Shown: piece after piece, positions 37,801-47,385 of the stretch
How positions within the stretch are numbered: the first letter of the stretch is position 1
How the letters are laid out: each line of letters opens with the position of its first letter
Origin: Cenococcum geophilum 1.58
Lineage: Eukaryota > Ascomycota > Dothideomycetes > Gloniales > Gloniaceae
Length of the DNA: 64,000 nucleotides
Direction: 5' to 3'
Assembly: GCA_001692895.1 (NCBI GenBank)
Contig: KV748196.1
Location: forward strand, 2,108,001 to 2,172,000
Position numbers and translations under genes: made by a program
The notes under the pieces: model-generated
The model's database searches: none
Told to the model about the DNA's origin: nothing
Seen by the model: the letters and a program-made list of their open reading frames with translations, nothing else

Positions 37801-38214
37801 AATAGCTTCTTTTTAAATTTAGAGAGCTATATAATAAGGATAAATTTTATAGTAGTAGAGCTACCTAATACTGTTTAAACTTTAAAGGTAGAGTTTAAAT
37901 AGAAGGGCAAGGCTAAAAAGCGTAGCCTTATTAGCCTTAAGCAAGCTAAGAGAGTAGTAAAGAATAAAAAGTAGGTAAAATAATATAAGAAGTAATAGAA
38001 GAAGAGATAGTAGCTAGTAGTAGGTATATACAAGGAGCTTAAAATATTTAAGAGTATAGAGTTATTAAATATACCGCCTCTATTAGCTGCGCCTAAGAGG
38101 TTACAGTGCTTGCTATAAAACTTACCGTAAGCAGATACTAAGAAGCGGAAATATTAGTTACTAATCTTACCTATAACCTCTAGAAAGCCTACTAAGAAGC
38201 CTCTAAATAACTTA
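34852..38214 (+). pseudogene. Degraded transposon DNA with MULE-like transposase segment
   Basis: The clearest piece is 36320-36700: LTITTITN-like text, then a run containing FINKFMFYNIPSLKVYISD, an AIEKLIKEDIQ stretch and QLYKQYVVKNIKTIL, which match the order of the MULE domain (third-position Asp region and the CxWH-type block). Around 37855-38200 another plus-strand frame gives a very basic tail (KGKAKKRSL, KKQQKKR, TRKPTKKP). Other parts are long-open but not assignable. RIP-type stops are dense. I could not find ends or decide whether one or two elements are present. Confidence 0.45.
35200..35427. mobile_element. 228-bp MITE with 47-bp terminal inverted repeats
   Basis: ACGTGTTTCACCACTTAACG at the left matches, inverted, CGTTGAGTGGTGAAACACGT at the right; the arms extend through GCCGCACCCTAGTCAATGCC with few mismatches. 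TA flanks both sides (35198-35199, 35428-35429). Inside each arm the motif GCCGCACCC occurs twice. The core is AT-rich with no frame. It is nearly free of RIP changes in a heavily mutated host. Confidence 0.9.
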
Positions 38215-38580
38215 GGGACCGTTCGGTTGCAAATCGCCTCCATATTTATAATCTGTTAATCCGTGCGCCTTTTAGTGCCACCTGTTTTGTAATTAGTGGC
38301 GGCTACTACCGTGGCTTATTTGAATATGTAATTAAGCCGATTGTTCGGTGAGGCTCCATATGAGGCTCCATATTTGACTTCGAATATTGTCGTTTTCTTA
38401 TCTACTGCAACTCGCTTCCAGATAAGCCCCCCCCCACATTGAAATATCGCCTTTGTATACAAATTCTCATACAAATCAAATATAATCGTATGCGCAGTAC
38501 TTTTTTTCCCTTAAAAATACGTGAGGCTCTATTTCTTACTGGCTTTTCTATCACCAAGTCTCGCCAGGTGTTTCAGTTAA

Positions 38581-40430
38581 CATGGCACCCCTATTAAGCC
38601 GTTATAAACGAGCCGCGTCGCAGGTCTTAGTACCCTAACGCGCTCTACTAGGTCCCCCTAGCTCTAGTTCTCTTACTAGGAATACTCCACGCACTAAGGT
38701 TATACCTAAAAAAGGCCAAGCCAATAGCACGGAAGCTTCTCCTATTGCTGTTAAAATAAGCGATAATAAGGTTAACTTCTTAAGCGAGGACGATATTGGG
38801 ATTAATAAGGATAAGGACTATAGCTCCCCTACTACTATCCCCCCTAGTAAGGAGGGCTTTATTCTAGCTGGTATACTACCTTTAGACTATCCTCTTGTTA
38901 ATTACAAGGTAGCTTAATTGGCAACATACACCTTACTACGGCCGCGGCGTCGGTTAAGAAAGGTAGTAGAGAATAAGGAAGTATCCTCTTAGCGATCTTC
39001 CAAACGGGCTAGAATAAAGACGTTAAAGAAGCCGAAGCCGAAGCCTTATAAGAAGCTACCTCCTCAATTAGTATATAAATCGCTGTATATAATACTAGCA
39101 GAACGTCGAACTGCCGAAGCTGCTGTAAGAGAGGAGTCTCCCTCGGTATTATCTGAGGCTGCATCCGAACTAGATACGATACAGAAGCTAGAGCTAGAGG
39201 TAGATTTAGAGATTATTTAATATACTCTTACTTGGCGTGTAGTAGTAGGAGCAACACCTCTTACGAATACTGCTAAAAGAGTGCATATATATGGAGGCTT
39301 TATATACTTTCAATTAATCGCCTAAATTAACGAAGTTTGAGCAAAACACCTAGGGCGATTTGAGCCTATTGCCTTAATTTAAGCCGCAGCTTCCTACGAT
39401 TGGGGTACCAAAAAAGAAGTTATTATAGATCTATATAGCCATAAAGATATCTAAGCTATGGATTCTGTCTTGGACGCTTAGTATAGTAACAAAAGGAAGG
39501 GCCTAAAAGTAGAGGTTACTGCCACACTTTTAGAGCTCCCGTTAAATCCGTTAAATTCGCTAGAAGGCTAGGCTCTTAGCACTTAATTAAAAACACTTAT
39601 AAAGGCTATAACTAGCCAAAGTAAGAAAGGGAAGGCCTCCGCTGGCAGTGCTACTGCTATTTAACGCCTAAATCTGCCCAGTACTATGCTAAATAAAGTT
39701 ATGGCCAAGAACGGAGGCCCACTAATTGTATTTCGATGGGAATGCAGAACCGACGCATGCTAGAACAGTAGGCGTACTTACTAGGTTAATAGCAACCTAG
39801 ATCACCTAGCAGACCACCACCCAATTAATAGAAGTATAATAACATTATAGGGGAACAAGATCCTTAAGGGGAAGGCTACTGCTAATAAGCCACCTGCTCA
39901 AATTGCGATCCTATTAAGCCAAAAGGATGGTGTAATAAGGGCGCAACAGACAAAGACCGTGCTTAATTATCCAACGAACTTCCCCCCCTACACCCCTTAC
40001 CAACCACACCCTACTTAATATTAACACCAGCAGCATATACAGTACGCTCCTTACCTATATTAACAGCCTGCTATACCCTAGTAACCTCCTTAGTAACCTC
40101 CCCTAGTAAAGCTAGACGATTTAAATTAAGCAGCAAAGCCTCTAATAAGCCCAATTGCGCCCGGGCCTAATCCTACCGCAGAGCTTCGCGACTACTTTAA
40201 CTGGCTTTAAACGCAGCCACATTGGAGCTCAGTAGAGCTGATTACTGAGCTTAATTACATCGCCGACACCCTACTTAAAAATAATTATAACTTAGAGGCC
40301 CTATAAAATAAAATGGAAATTAGTAATAGTATATAGGAAGACCTTAGCTTTAAGGGAGGTGCCTTAATAAAGCTTTAACGAGACTTAAGGGCTTATAGGA
40401 AGTTTAAATCTGGGTAGGCTTTATATTCTT
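38581..40430 (+). pseudogene. Second ORF of the Tc1/mariner-like element, function unknown
   Basis: Starts MAPLLSRYKRAASQ at 38581, about 84 bp inside the left inverted repeat. The roughly 600-codon frame is interrupted by scattered TAA/TAG where Gln is likely. Seen in it: an acidic/serine N-terminal part, a basic patch (KKPKPKPYKK), a middle part with the text WRVVVGATPLTNTAKR, Gln/Pro-rich text, and near the end DYFNWLQTQPHWSSVELITE followed by a helical stretch resembling a small helix bundle. I do not recognise the family. Convergence with the transposase inside one set of inverted repeats suggests a helper or DNA-binding partner, but that is inference. Confidence 0.6.
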
Positions 40431-40594
40431 CTAGTATATTTTACACTAATTATATATATAAAAAACTAACTAGTCAACTACCAAATAACCTATATACTAG
40501 AAATGCGATTGCGCAGCCATATAATTACCTATATTTTGTATACCAAATCTTAAAAAGCTTCTAAAGTCTATATAGTTACCAAGGCTATAAATAT

Positions 40595-41545
40595 TGCGTT
40601 AAATCCATGTCTTAAGGTCGTGAAAAGCAAGTTTAATTAGGTTAAACTCTGGAGAATATGGTGGTAGATACTCTATATAGACGCTAGCTCTCTTATAGAG
40701 AGTTCAGAGCTCCTGCTTCCTGTCAGCTTTTATATATATATACTCACCTAATTTAACTCCCCTACCTTATTCCTGTGAATTAATGCGTTATCTATAATTA
40801 AGATTGTACCAGGTGCACACTATGGTAGAACTATAGCCTTAATCCAGGCGTTAAATATTTCGGCAGTAATAGAGCCTTAATATATTAACGTCCCCTTAAG
40901 AAAGCCATTGCAGGTATAGGCTGGTAGTATACTCCACCGCTTAGAGCGTTAAATTAAAGAGACCTTAATTACAGGTAGATTAATAGGACTCTACCTAAAC
41001 TTCCTATACCTAGTTCTCTCATTGGCTCCTAATTCGTCAATAAATACTAATTAGTAAATGTTCTATACAATCTGGCGTCCCTTCTATAGGGAACGTAGAT
41101 CCTCTGCCCGCTTAAGCGCTTTCCTTTATACTACCTTCCTACTCTACTAAAGGCGTAAAAGTATCTTCCAGATAGTTAAGAGGCCTGCAACTACACCAAA
41201 CTCGTTATATAGAAACCAGGCCATTTTATTAAGGAAGGCAGTAGGCCGATTAGTAAGAAATGCAAGGAGAGCCTATATTAAAATTGGTTAGAAATTAACT
41301 AAACACTATAATGTTAATCGTTACGTACATTTTTATGCAAAGTAGTAAGAACTTAAGGCCTCCCTATTCTAGCAAGGCTTGGTGGGTAAGGAGTTCCCTA
41401 TATATCTAAGGATGTTTTAATACAGTATATCGTCGTCTTATGTATTTAAGTGGCTGCAACAATCCATTCAACTGCCTAGCCGTAGTATAAGGCGACGCAG
41501 ATCTGCTAAACGCGGTGGGGAGGAAGCCTTGGGCCCATAGTGAGA
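40595..41545 (-). pseudogene. Tc1/mariner-type DDE transposase remnant
   Basis: The reading shows an N-terminal helix-turn-helix-like part (TIWKILLRLQQSRK, with stops read as Gln), then FIDELGANERTRYRKF (first Asp), RWSILPAYTCNGFLKG, IIDNALIHRNKVGE (second Asp) and PPYSPEFNLIKLAFHDLK. In the family the last block carries the third acidic residue; here it is Lys, which a single G-to-A change explains. Several in-frame stops are present. These blocks match the DDE_3 endonuclease domain of Tc1/mariner-related elements. Confidence 0.85.
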
Positions 41546-42167
41546 AAATAGAGTCAAGAAAGTATGCGCATGCGATTATATTTGATTTGTATGAGAATTT
41601 GTATACAAAGGCGATATTTCAATGTGGGGGGGGCTTATCTGGAAGCGAGTTGCAGTAGATAAGAAAACGACAATAACGCGTAATTGACGTCGGTAAGCGA
41701 TTCGAATGAGCCCCTCTCTGCCACCAGGCCTCTATCGCGACTCCCTACTTTGGTGCAGCAATGGAGCCTCCTCAGCTAACGCCCTCTCTGCGATCGACGC
41801 TTTCTATACCTTTGCCCACCTCCTGTAGGAGCCGTGGTAGAGTTACAGTGACGCCCGCGACGCTCCGAGAATAAGCTTATTGCGATTACGAAGGTTAAGA
41901 TAATAATATTATTATATAAGGCTTGCAAATGCGACGGCAGTATCGCGATTGGGGTGTGTGGAGTCGCCATATCGTCACTTTAGCGCGTATGTGAGAGCTC
42001 TATATCGAAATGGAATATGGAACAGGAGCTCTAAGCTACATATTGAAATGGTGCCAAGAACCTCATTTCAACTACTGTATACAGTATAGCTTGCAAATTT
42101 GCCGCGCTTACCAATATTGAGGAGCTCCATATTCAAAAGTCGCCAGATTTACCGAACGACACCCTCA

Positions 42168-43773
42168 TATTCAAGCTTGCGTACTTAGGCGTTTATAGTC
42201 TTTAGGCGGTCCGTAATAGCTAGTATAGCCTAGTAGAGTATTAATAGCTAGCTAGGGCCTTCTTCCTCCTGCTATAGATAGGCTTTAACCTTCTGCGTAA
42301 AGGGTAGATAGGCCTTATATTAAAAGACTGGGTGGTTCTATATAGGGCTACTTAGGAATATCTTATAGAGGACTACTAAGTCCTATAGAATAACCTCCTA
42401 AAGGTAAAATAGAAGGTTTATAGCGCCTATAGCTATAAGGTTATTAACCTAGCCAACCTAAGAGCTAAACTAACCCTTTTAAATATCTAGCTCTGGCTAG
42501 ATTGTTAATAGTAGTATATTAGGGGGGATAACGCTTACCCTATAAATCTTAAAGCAGCCTATCTACGGTAAATAGCCAGCTATTATCTATATAAACTTTT
42601 ATAGCAGTAAGTTTAAATAGCAGCCGGCTATCTACTCTTAGTTTTACCTACTAGTATATTTAATCTAGTCCTTACTAACCCCTTTTAGCTTCGCCGTCTT
42701 AGTATTAGCGCTTCGCCTAATATAGGTCTTCTTCTATAAAAAAAACGCTAACGGTCTAAAACGCCTTAGTAATCTACTCCTGCTATAAATTATATAAAAA
42801 GGCTGTCTTACAGTCCCTAGCGCTGCTCTTAATTAGGTAGATATTATATTATGCTAACCACTTACTAAAGTTTAGGAATAGCTTATTGCTAAGGTCTTAG
42901 TGGTATAGGAGGTAGAAAGCTAGCCCGCTAAGTATATAAATAAGCGGCTTCTTATTACGTAGAGCTCTAATAGTCTTAAAGCGGCTATACTAGTTCCATT
43001 TACTAGCGCGTATAGTAAATATTAGGGGTATATAGCGTATAGGACTTTCCCCCTTAAACTTAAAGGTAAATAAGTCTAAGATCTTAGCGGAGCGCCTATT
43101 GCCGCTGTAGGTAAGTATATAGTGGCCTAGTAGGATATCTACAAGCGTACAAAGGTAGTATTTTAGTAAAAAGTCTCCCCAGGCCTATAGCTCGCAGTAA
43201 ACGCTCTTAAACTTATCCTCTATATATCCGTTAAATAATATATCCCTACCCTTATCTATAAACTACTCCTTTTCCTATTACGCGTCCCTCTATTATAAAA
43301 CCTTTAGGTAATCCCTAATATTATCCTCCTATAGGGGCTAGTGGCTGTTTATCTCTATACCCTTTTATATCCGGTAAAGGTCTATTAGGGTAGTAATATA
43401 GCCGCAAACTAAGCGCTAGAAGAGCCGCGTTTTATCCTAAGGTATATTATTACTAGCCTTATAGCTTTTTGCTTTTAGTAGCTAGCCTATAACCTCCTTA
43501 ATAAGGAAAAAAAGTAGCTTCTCTTCTATAACAGTATTACTATTATAGTACTACTTCTACTTATAAAAGGCCTAAAAAGACACGCATTAGTTATAAGTAT
43601 ACTACTCTATAAAGCACCTACCTACTTACCTTAAATTTTTTCTACTTTAGCTTATAATTTAGAGATATGTTTTTAGGCCTCTTAGAATATATAAGGGTAA
43701 GAATACTCTACGCGTTAGCGCGTAGTTTAGTATTATTTATAACGCTAATCTTTACGCGACTAATTAATGGCAT
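42168..43773 (-). pseudogene. Crypton-type tyrosine recombinase remnant (NDC10-II-like)
   Basis: Read from about 43773 (MPLISRVKISVINN). Blocks in order: EEKLLFFLIKEVIG, DNIRDYLKVL, GRDILFNGYIEDKFKSVYCE, ILLGHYILTYSGNRRSAKIL, FKFKGESPIRYIPLIF, ALRNKKPLIYILSGLAFYLL, AKLKGVSKD, IAGCYLN. They fit fungal Crypton YRs with the CBF3/NDC10-II fold and the RxAGRW...MxGCYL motif, here degraded to SR-N-E-IAGCYLN by RIP stops. The frame continues (SSPI-NHPVFQYKAYLPF) to the junction at 42168, where the TIR element begins, and may resume left of 38215. Such enzymes use a catalytic Tyr to integrate circular DNA. Confidence 0.8.
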
Positions 43774-44310
43774 TTTTAAGATATATAGGACGCTGCTAGA
43801 GAATCTACGCCCTAAGGGAGAGTTCCTATTTTCCTATATACGCAGACATAGACCAGGGAGGAGAGGTAGAAAAAGTATACCTACCAGCCGCTCAGCGAGA
43901 GTGGATAAGTGACCTTACCGCATAGGGTAAATATACGGGCGCACGGCTGGGCCAATAGGCCAATAGTACGCGCGCATCAGCGACTCGATCAGTAGGGGTA
44001 AAGACATTTAAAGATGTCCACGGCTTGGCTGCAGCGGGCAGTCTTAGGGCAGGACCATCCCACAGAACCAGATTACTTAGCAATTAGTAAGCTCGCACGG
44101 ACCACTATCGCCAGCGCATAAACAACTTCAAAAAAGCTAGCGTTTACCATAATCTAAATAACTTAATATTCCACCAACTATAGAGTATATATGCTTATTT
44201 AAGGTAATAGATCAACAGTCTAGTATGCTTATAATAACCCTTAAATAGCTTACAAAGAATATCTTGGGATAGGGTAAAAAATTAAAGGCCGAAGTCGGAG
44301 TGTGGGATTG
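43774..44310. other. Upstream part of Crypton; low-RIP pocket
   Basis: No gene recognised. 43830-44110 has much higher GC than its neighbours and contains short frames on both strands that are probably chance. It could be the 5' region of the Crypton or unrelated sequence. Confidence 0.35.
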
Positions 44311-44337
44311 TCAATCTGAAACGGACATCCTTGCCAC

Positions 44338-44377
44338 CTTGACTCGGTCACCGACCCCTTGACTCGGTTACCGACTC
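44338..44377. promoter_or_regulatory. Duplicated palindromic motif upstream of MULE frame
   Basis: TTGACTCGGTCACCGAC and TTGACTCGGTTACCGAC stand in direct repeat about 20 bp apart; each centres on the palindrome TCGGTNACCGA. A TATATATATAG tract follows some 20 bp later. Spacing and symmetry suggest paired sites for a dimeric DNA-binding protein. The motif start GACTCGGTCA also occurs in the G5 LTR at about 47171. Confidence 0.45.
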
Positions 44378-44559
44378 AATTACCCTTCTCATGTATATAT
44401 ATAGAGGCCCTAGAGCCACATTTCAATAGACAGACTTCTTATTCTTAACCTGCGCACGGACACTCAATCGACAAGAATAGTTAATTTCTAAGGATTATTA
44501 TACACTAAATATACCCCTTCTAAGCCTATATTAACTTCCTACTATATAATATAGCCGAC

Positions 44560-47157
44560 AGCTCTTTATTTAATATTAATTCGTCCCTTCTTAACCTTAA
44601 CGAGCTCCTACAGACCAGGTAGGCCCGTCCAGCTATCGCTACTACGGACGCTCCCTCAGGTGCTCCTTCTACTGCCCTTTTTTAAAAACTTGGCAACTAA
44701 CAGAGTAATCCAATTAAGCTCTTTAATACACCACTACCTTGTTAAGCCGTCCCTACTCCCTTATATAAGGTTACTTAAGGTCCTTTGTGGCTCCGCAGGC
44801 CCTAGTTTATAATATAGAACCGTCTGGCAGCGTCTTAAGTAGATATATAGGCTTCTGCGGAGGAGCCTTTCCCTACTCTATTACTACCTAAAACACCACC
44901 CCCTACCCGCCGTAAACGTTAGGCTACTTCCGCTACCTCAGAACACTATACTGCAAGTCCTCTTCTACTATAGCTTTGATCGCCGTCACTAGAAGTTAAA
45001 ATTAAGCGTCTAGAGTAGCAGCTAAACCACCGTTTACACCCGGACCTAGCTCCAATAGTAAAAAAGGTAGTTAACTTTATGCCTGCCTACTACCTTCTAG
45101 AGCTATAAAATGGTGAGATCTTCGAGGATCCTAACGCCGCGTTTGATTAATATTAGGACTATACATTCTCTAAAGGTTTCTTTATTATTAAATTATTAGT
45201 ATCTAGCCCAGACACTTTACGGCCGCGCACTATTTTTATCTATAAGCACTATAGCGAGCATACCCGAAACTACCGCAAACTAGACAACTTTTACGGTAAA
45301 AATAGTAACCGTCAGCGAGAGGCCACTAAGGTGCACCAGATAAGGTGCGGCTGGAGTATTCGGGTGGCCTAAAAACAGCTCGTTAAGCATATAGGCTTAG
45401 TATATAAGTAGGTAGCAACTCTTACCTACACTAAGTATGCCAATCCAGACAATCCAGAGGCCCCTACGCACAACTTTATTACTAATTTTCTTGCTTATAT
45501 TAGCCACCAGGATCAACTACTAGAGGCTAAGGAGGCAGCTACAGAAGCCTACGCTCTTAGGGCAATATAAAAGACCTACCTTACTACGCAGCGTCAGCTT
45601 TCTGCCCGGGAGCTATATATAAGCAAGAAGAAATACTATACCTTAACGCGATTATTAAGCGGCCTTCCTAGTAGAGCTAAGGGTCAGCCGCGAGCGCTCG
45701 GCGCGCTTGAGCTGCTTCTCTACTAGCATAGATTTAAGTACCGGTCTTAATATACCTATATAATTAATCTAGAATTAGGTTATCCAATTACCTAAAGTCT
45801 CTAGCAGCTTATATTCTAGCTTCCTATCTAGGTAGATTTAGCATAAAGGTTTATTACTAACTTTAGCTGCTAAATAGACGCTATATTTAATACCAATCGA
45901 TCCAAGCTCTTATTAGCTATTATTACTGGCGTTACTAATATGGGGTCCTCTTTTCCGGTAATATAGTCGTTTATTAAGAGCGAGTTTTAGCTAGATTAGA
46001 CCTTCTTACTAGAGTCTGCTTAGCAGAAGCTTTAGAAACAGCCACCTAAAGTTATTATCGCCGATTTTAGTAAGGGCCTTACAGCCGCCTTATTAGTAGG
46101 GTAGTTAATTACAGTTATTCTCCAGTACTGCCAGTAGCATACTGTAAAGGCAATGAAGAAGCGGATTAATAAGGGAATTTAAACAAAGGCTAAGAGGCCG
46201 TATAGCTACTTAGCGGAAGAGAGGAAGGTAATAAAGGAACTATTTTAGCCCTACCTAAAATCCAAAACAGTAGTAGAGCTTAAAGCTAATTAAAAGGCAG
46301 TCCTAAATAAGCTACACCCATACAATAAGGTATAGTTTTAGACTATATACGTTAAAAAGGAGAGCCAGATGATTACCTACTATATTAGGTAAGTTTTATT
46401 TTAAGCTAGGGAGTAGGATACCTTTAAGCATCCTACTCCCAGCTTAAAAACCTTATTTTAACGTCAACTTTTCCTTAACCACTTACTCCCTTACCAGATA
46501 CCTTCTAAATTTAGGTATAGTAGCAAGCTAATAAGGCGAGGGTATTAACGGAGGATTAAAATGCTTTACTAATTATCAATTAAGCCTTAAGGATACTATA
46601 ATTAAGCTAAAGAGATGGATTTCAATATTATATAAGGAATTAATCAAATCCAAATATACGTCCGAAACGTCCCTCCCCCGAATTATTACCCTAGATCTCT
46701 TTTAGCACCACTTTACCTAGATTAATAGTATAGTAACACACTACGCGCTTAAGCGAATCTTTAACTCCATGCGTAGCGCGAAAGCTTTAATAAATAAGGA
46801 AAAGCAGGAGTGGGCTAATTAGGAGTAAAATTAGGGTAACTGTAACTGCGAGGACCCCTACTAATATGGCCTCCCCTACCGCTATATACTTATTTAGTAC
46901 TTAATATAAAGGCTTCCTATATCGCCGGCTTTAATCCATCCTTGCTAGTATATCGCGATAAAGCTAATTACTGCTCTAGATTGGCAACCGCGATATATTA
47001 AGAATATGGCGTTCTAAGGTAACCCTCTATTAGAGCACCCGGAAGCTCTTACTAGGATCCAGCTATTAGTTCTCCGCCTCCTTAATATTATTAAGGACCT
47101 TCCTACTAAAGAAATGGGCGAGTTTACTAATAAATTTAAAGACTTTAAGGTAGCTTA
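44560..47157 (+). pseudogene. MULE (Mutator-like) transposase remnant
   Basis: An N-terminal zinc-binding/FAR1-like stretch (KVHQIRCGWSIRVA, about 45330-45372) is followed by the MULE domain: CQIDAIFNTNRSKLLLA and ITGVTNMGSSFPV (about 45870-45960), PKVIIADFSKGLTAAL (about 46045-46100), then LQYCQQHTVKAMKKR where relatives have QxCxWH. The frame continues with FNPSLLVYRDKANYCSRLA toward the G5 LTR, which cuts it at 47162. Stops are fewer than in the gypsy elements. Terminal repeats were not found; the right end would lie beyond G5. Confidence 0.75.
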
Positions 47158-47162
47158 AATGG

Positions 47163-47385
47163 TGTTAGCGACTCGGTCAATCGAGGCACGAGCACGGTAC
47201 GAGGGACGCGCAAGCCTGTACGATTGGATTGTCTATAAACGAGAATCTAAAGCTAGAGAAAGGAAAGGAGAAGAAGAGCAGCGCCGGTCGACGTAGGGTT
47301 CTTTTATACGGTCCTCTAGTCACGTGATCACAAAGTTCTGCCAAGTTCTACCCATATTCTGCCAAGTTCTGCTAGTGCCGTAACA
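47163..47385 (-). repeat. 3' LTR of G5
   Basis: A 223-bp block TGTTAGCGACTCGG ... GTGCCGTAACA, with TG/CA ends. On the minus strand it is preceded directly by a polypurine tract (rc of TTACCCCCCCTCCG). It contains TTCTGCCAAGTTCT-type repeats at 47334-47377. It is nearly free of RIP changes. Confidence 0.85.

Larger units (their letters stand above)
38387..41673. mobile_element. Tc1/mariner-like transposon with two convergent genes
   Basis: Terminal inverted repeats of about 109 bp (38387-38496 and 41565-41673) start TTGTCGTTTTCTTATC and are almost identical, including an 8-9 nt C-run; TA flanks both ends. Length 3287 bp. It encodes a DDE transposase on the minus strand and a second long frame of unknown role on the plus strand, pointing at each other. 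The repeats are clean while the genes carry RIP-type stops. Confidence 0.85.
38215..42164. mobile_element. TIR element with 3-bp target, hosting a nested Tc1/mariner
   Basis: The left end is GGGACCGTTCGGTTGC and the right end reads GGGTGTCGTTCGGTAAATC in reverse complement, so about 14 bp are shared. The flanks TTA (38212-38214) and TCA (42165-42167) would be one TNA duplication with a C-to-T change; ends starting GGG with GTTCGG resemble PIF/Harbinger. Subtracting the inner transposon leaves only about 660 bp, without a transposase: a nonautonomous element. It contains several inverted and direct copies of GAGCTCCATAT/GGCTCCATAT. It sits at the C-terminal end of the Crypton frame. Confidence 0.55.

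Noticed and set aside
41776..41970. 64-codon open frame, minus strand
   Set aside because: It lies in noncoding DNA of the TIR element, with no family signal.
43667..44083. Frames of 81 and 63 codons on opposite strands
   Set aside because: In the Crypton leader; no similarity to anything I know.
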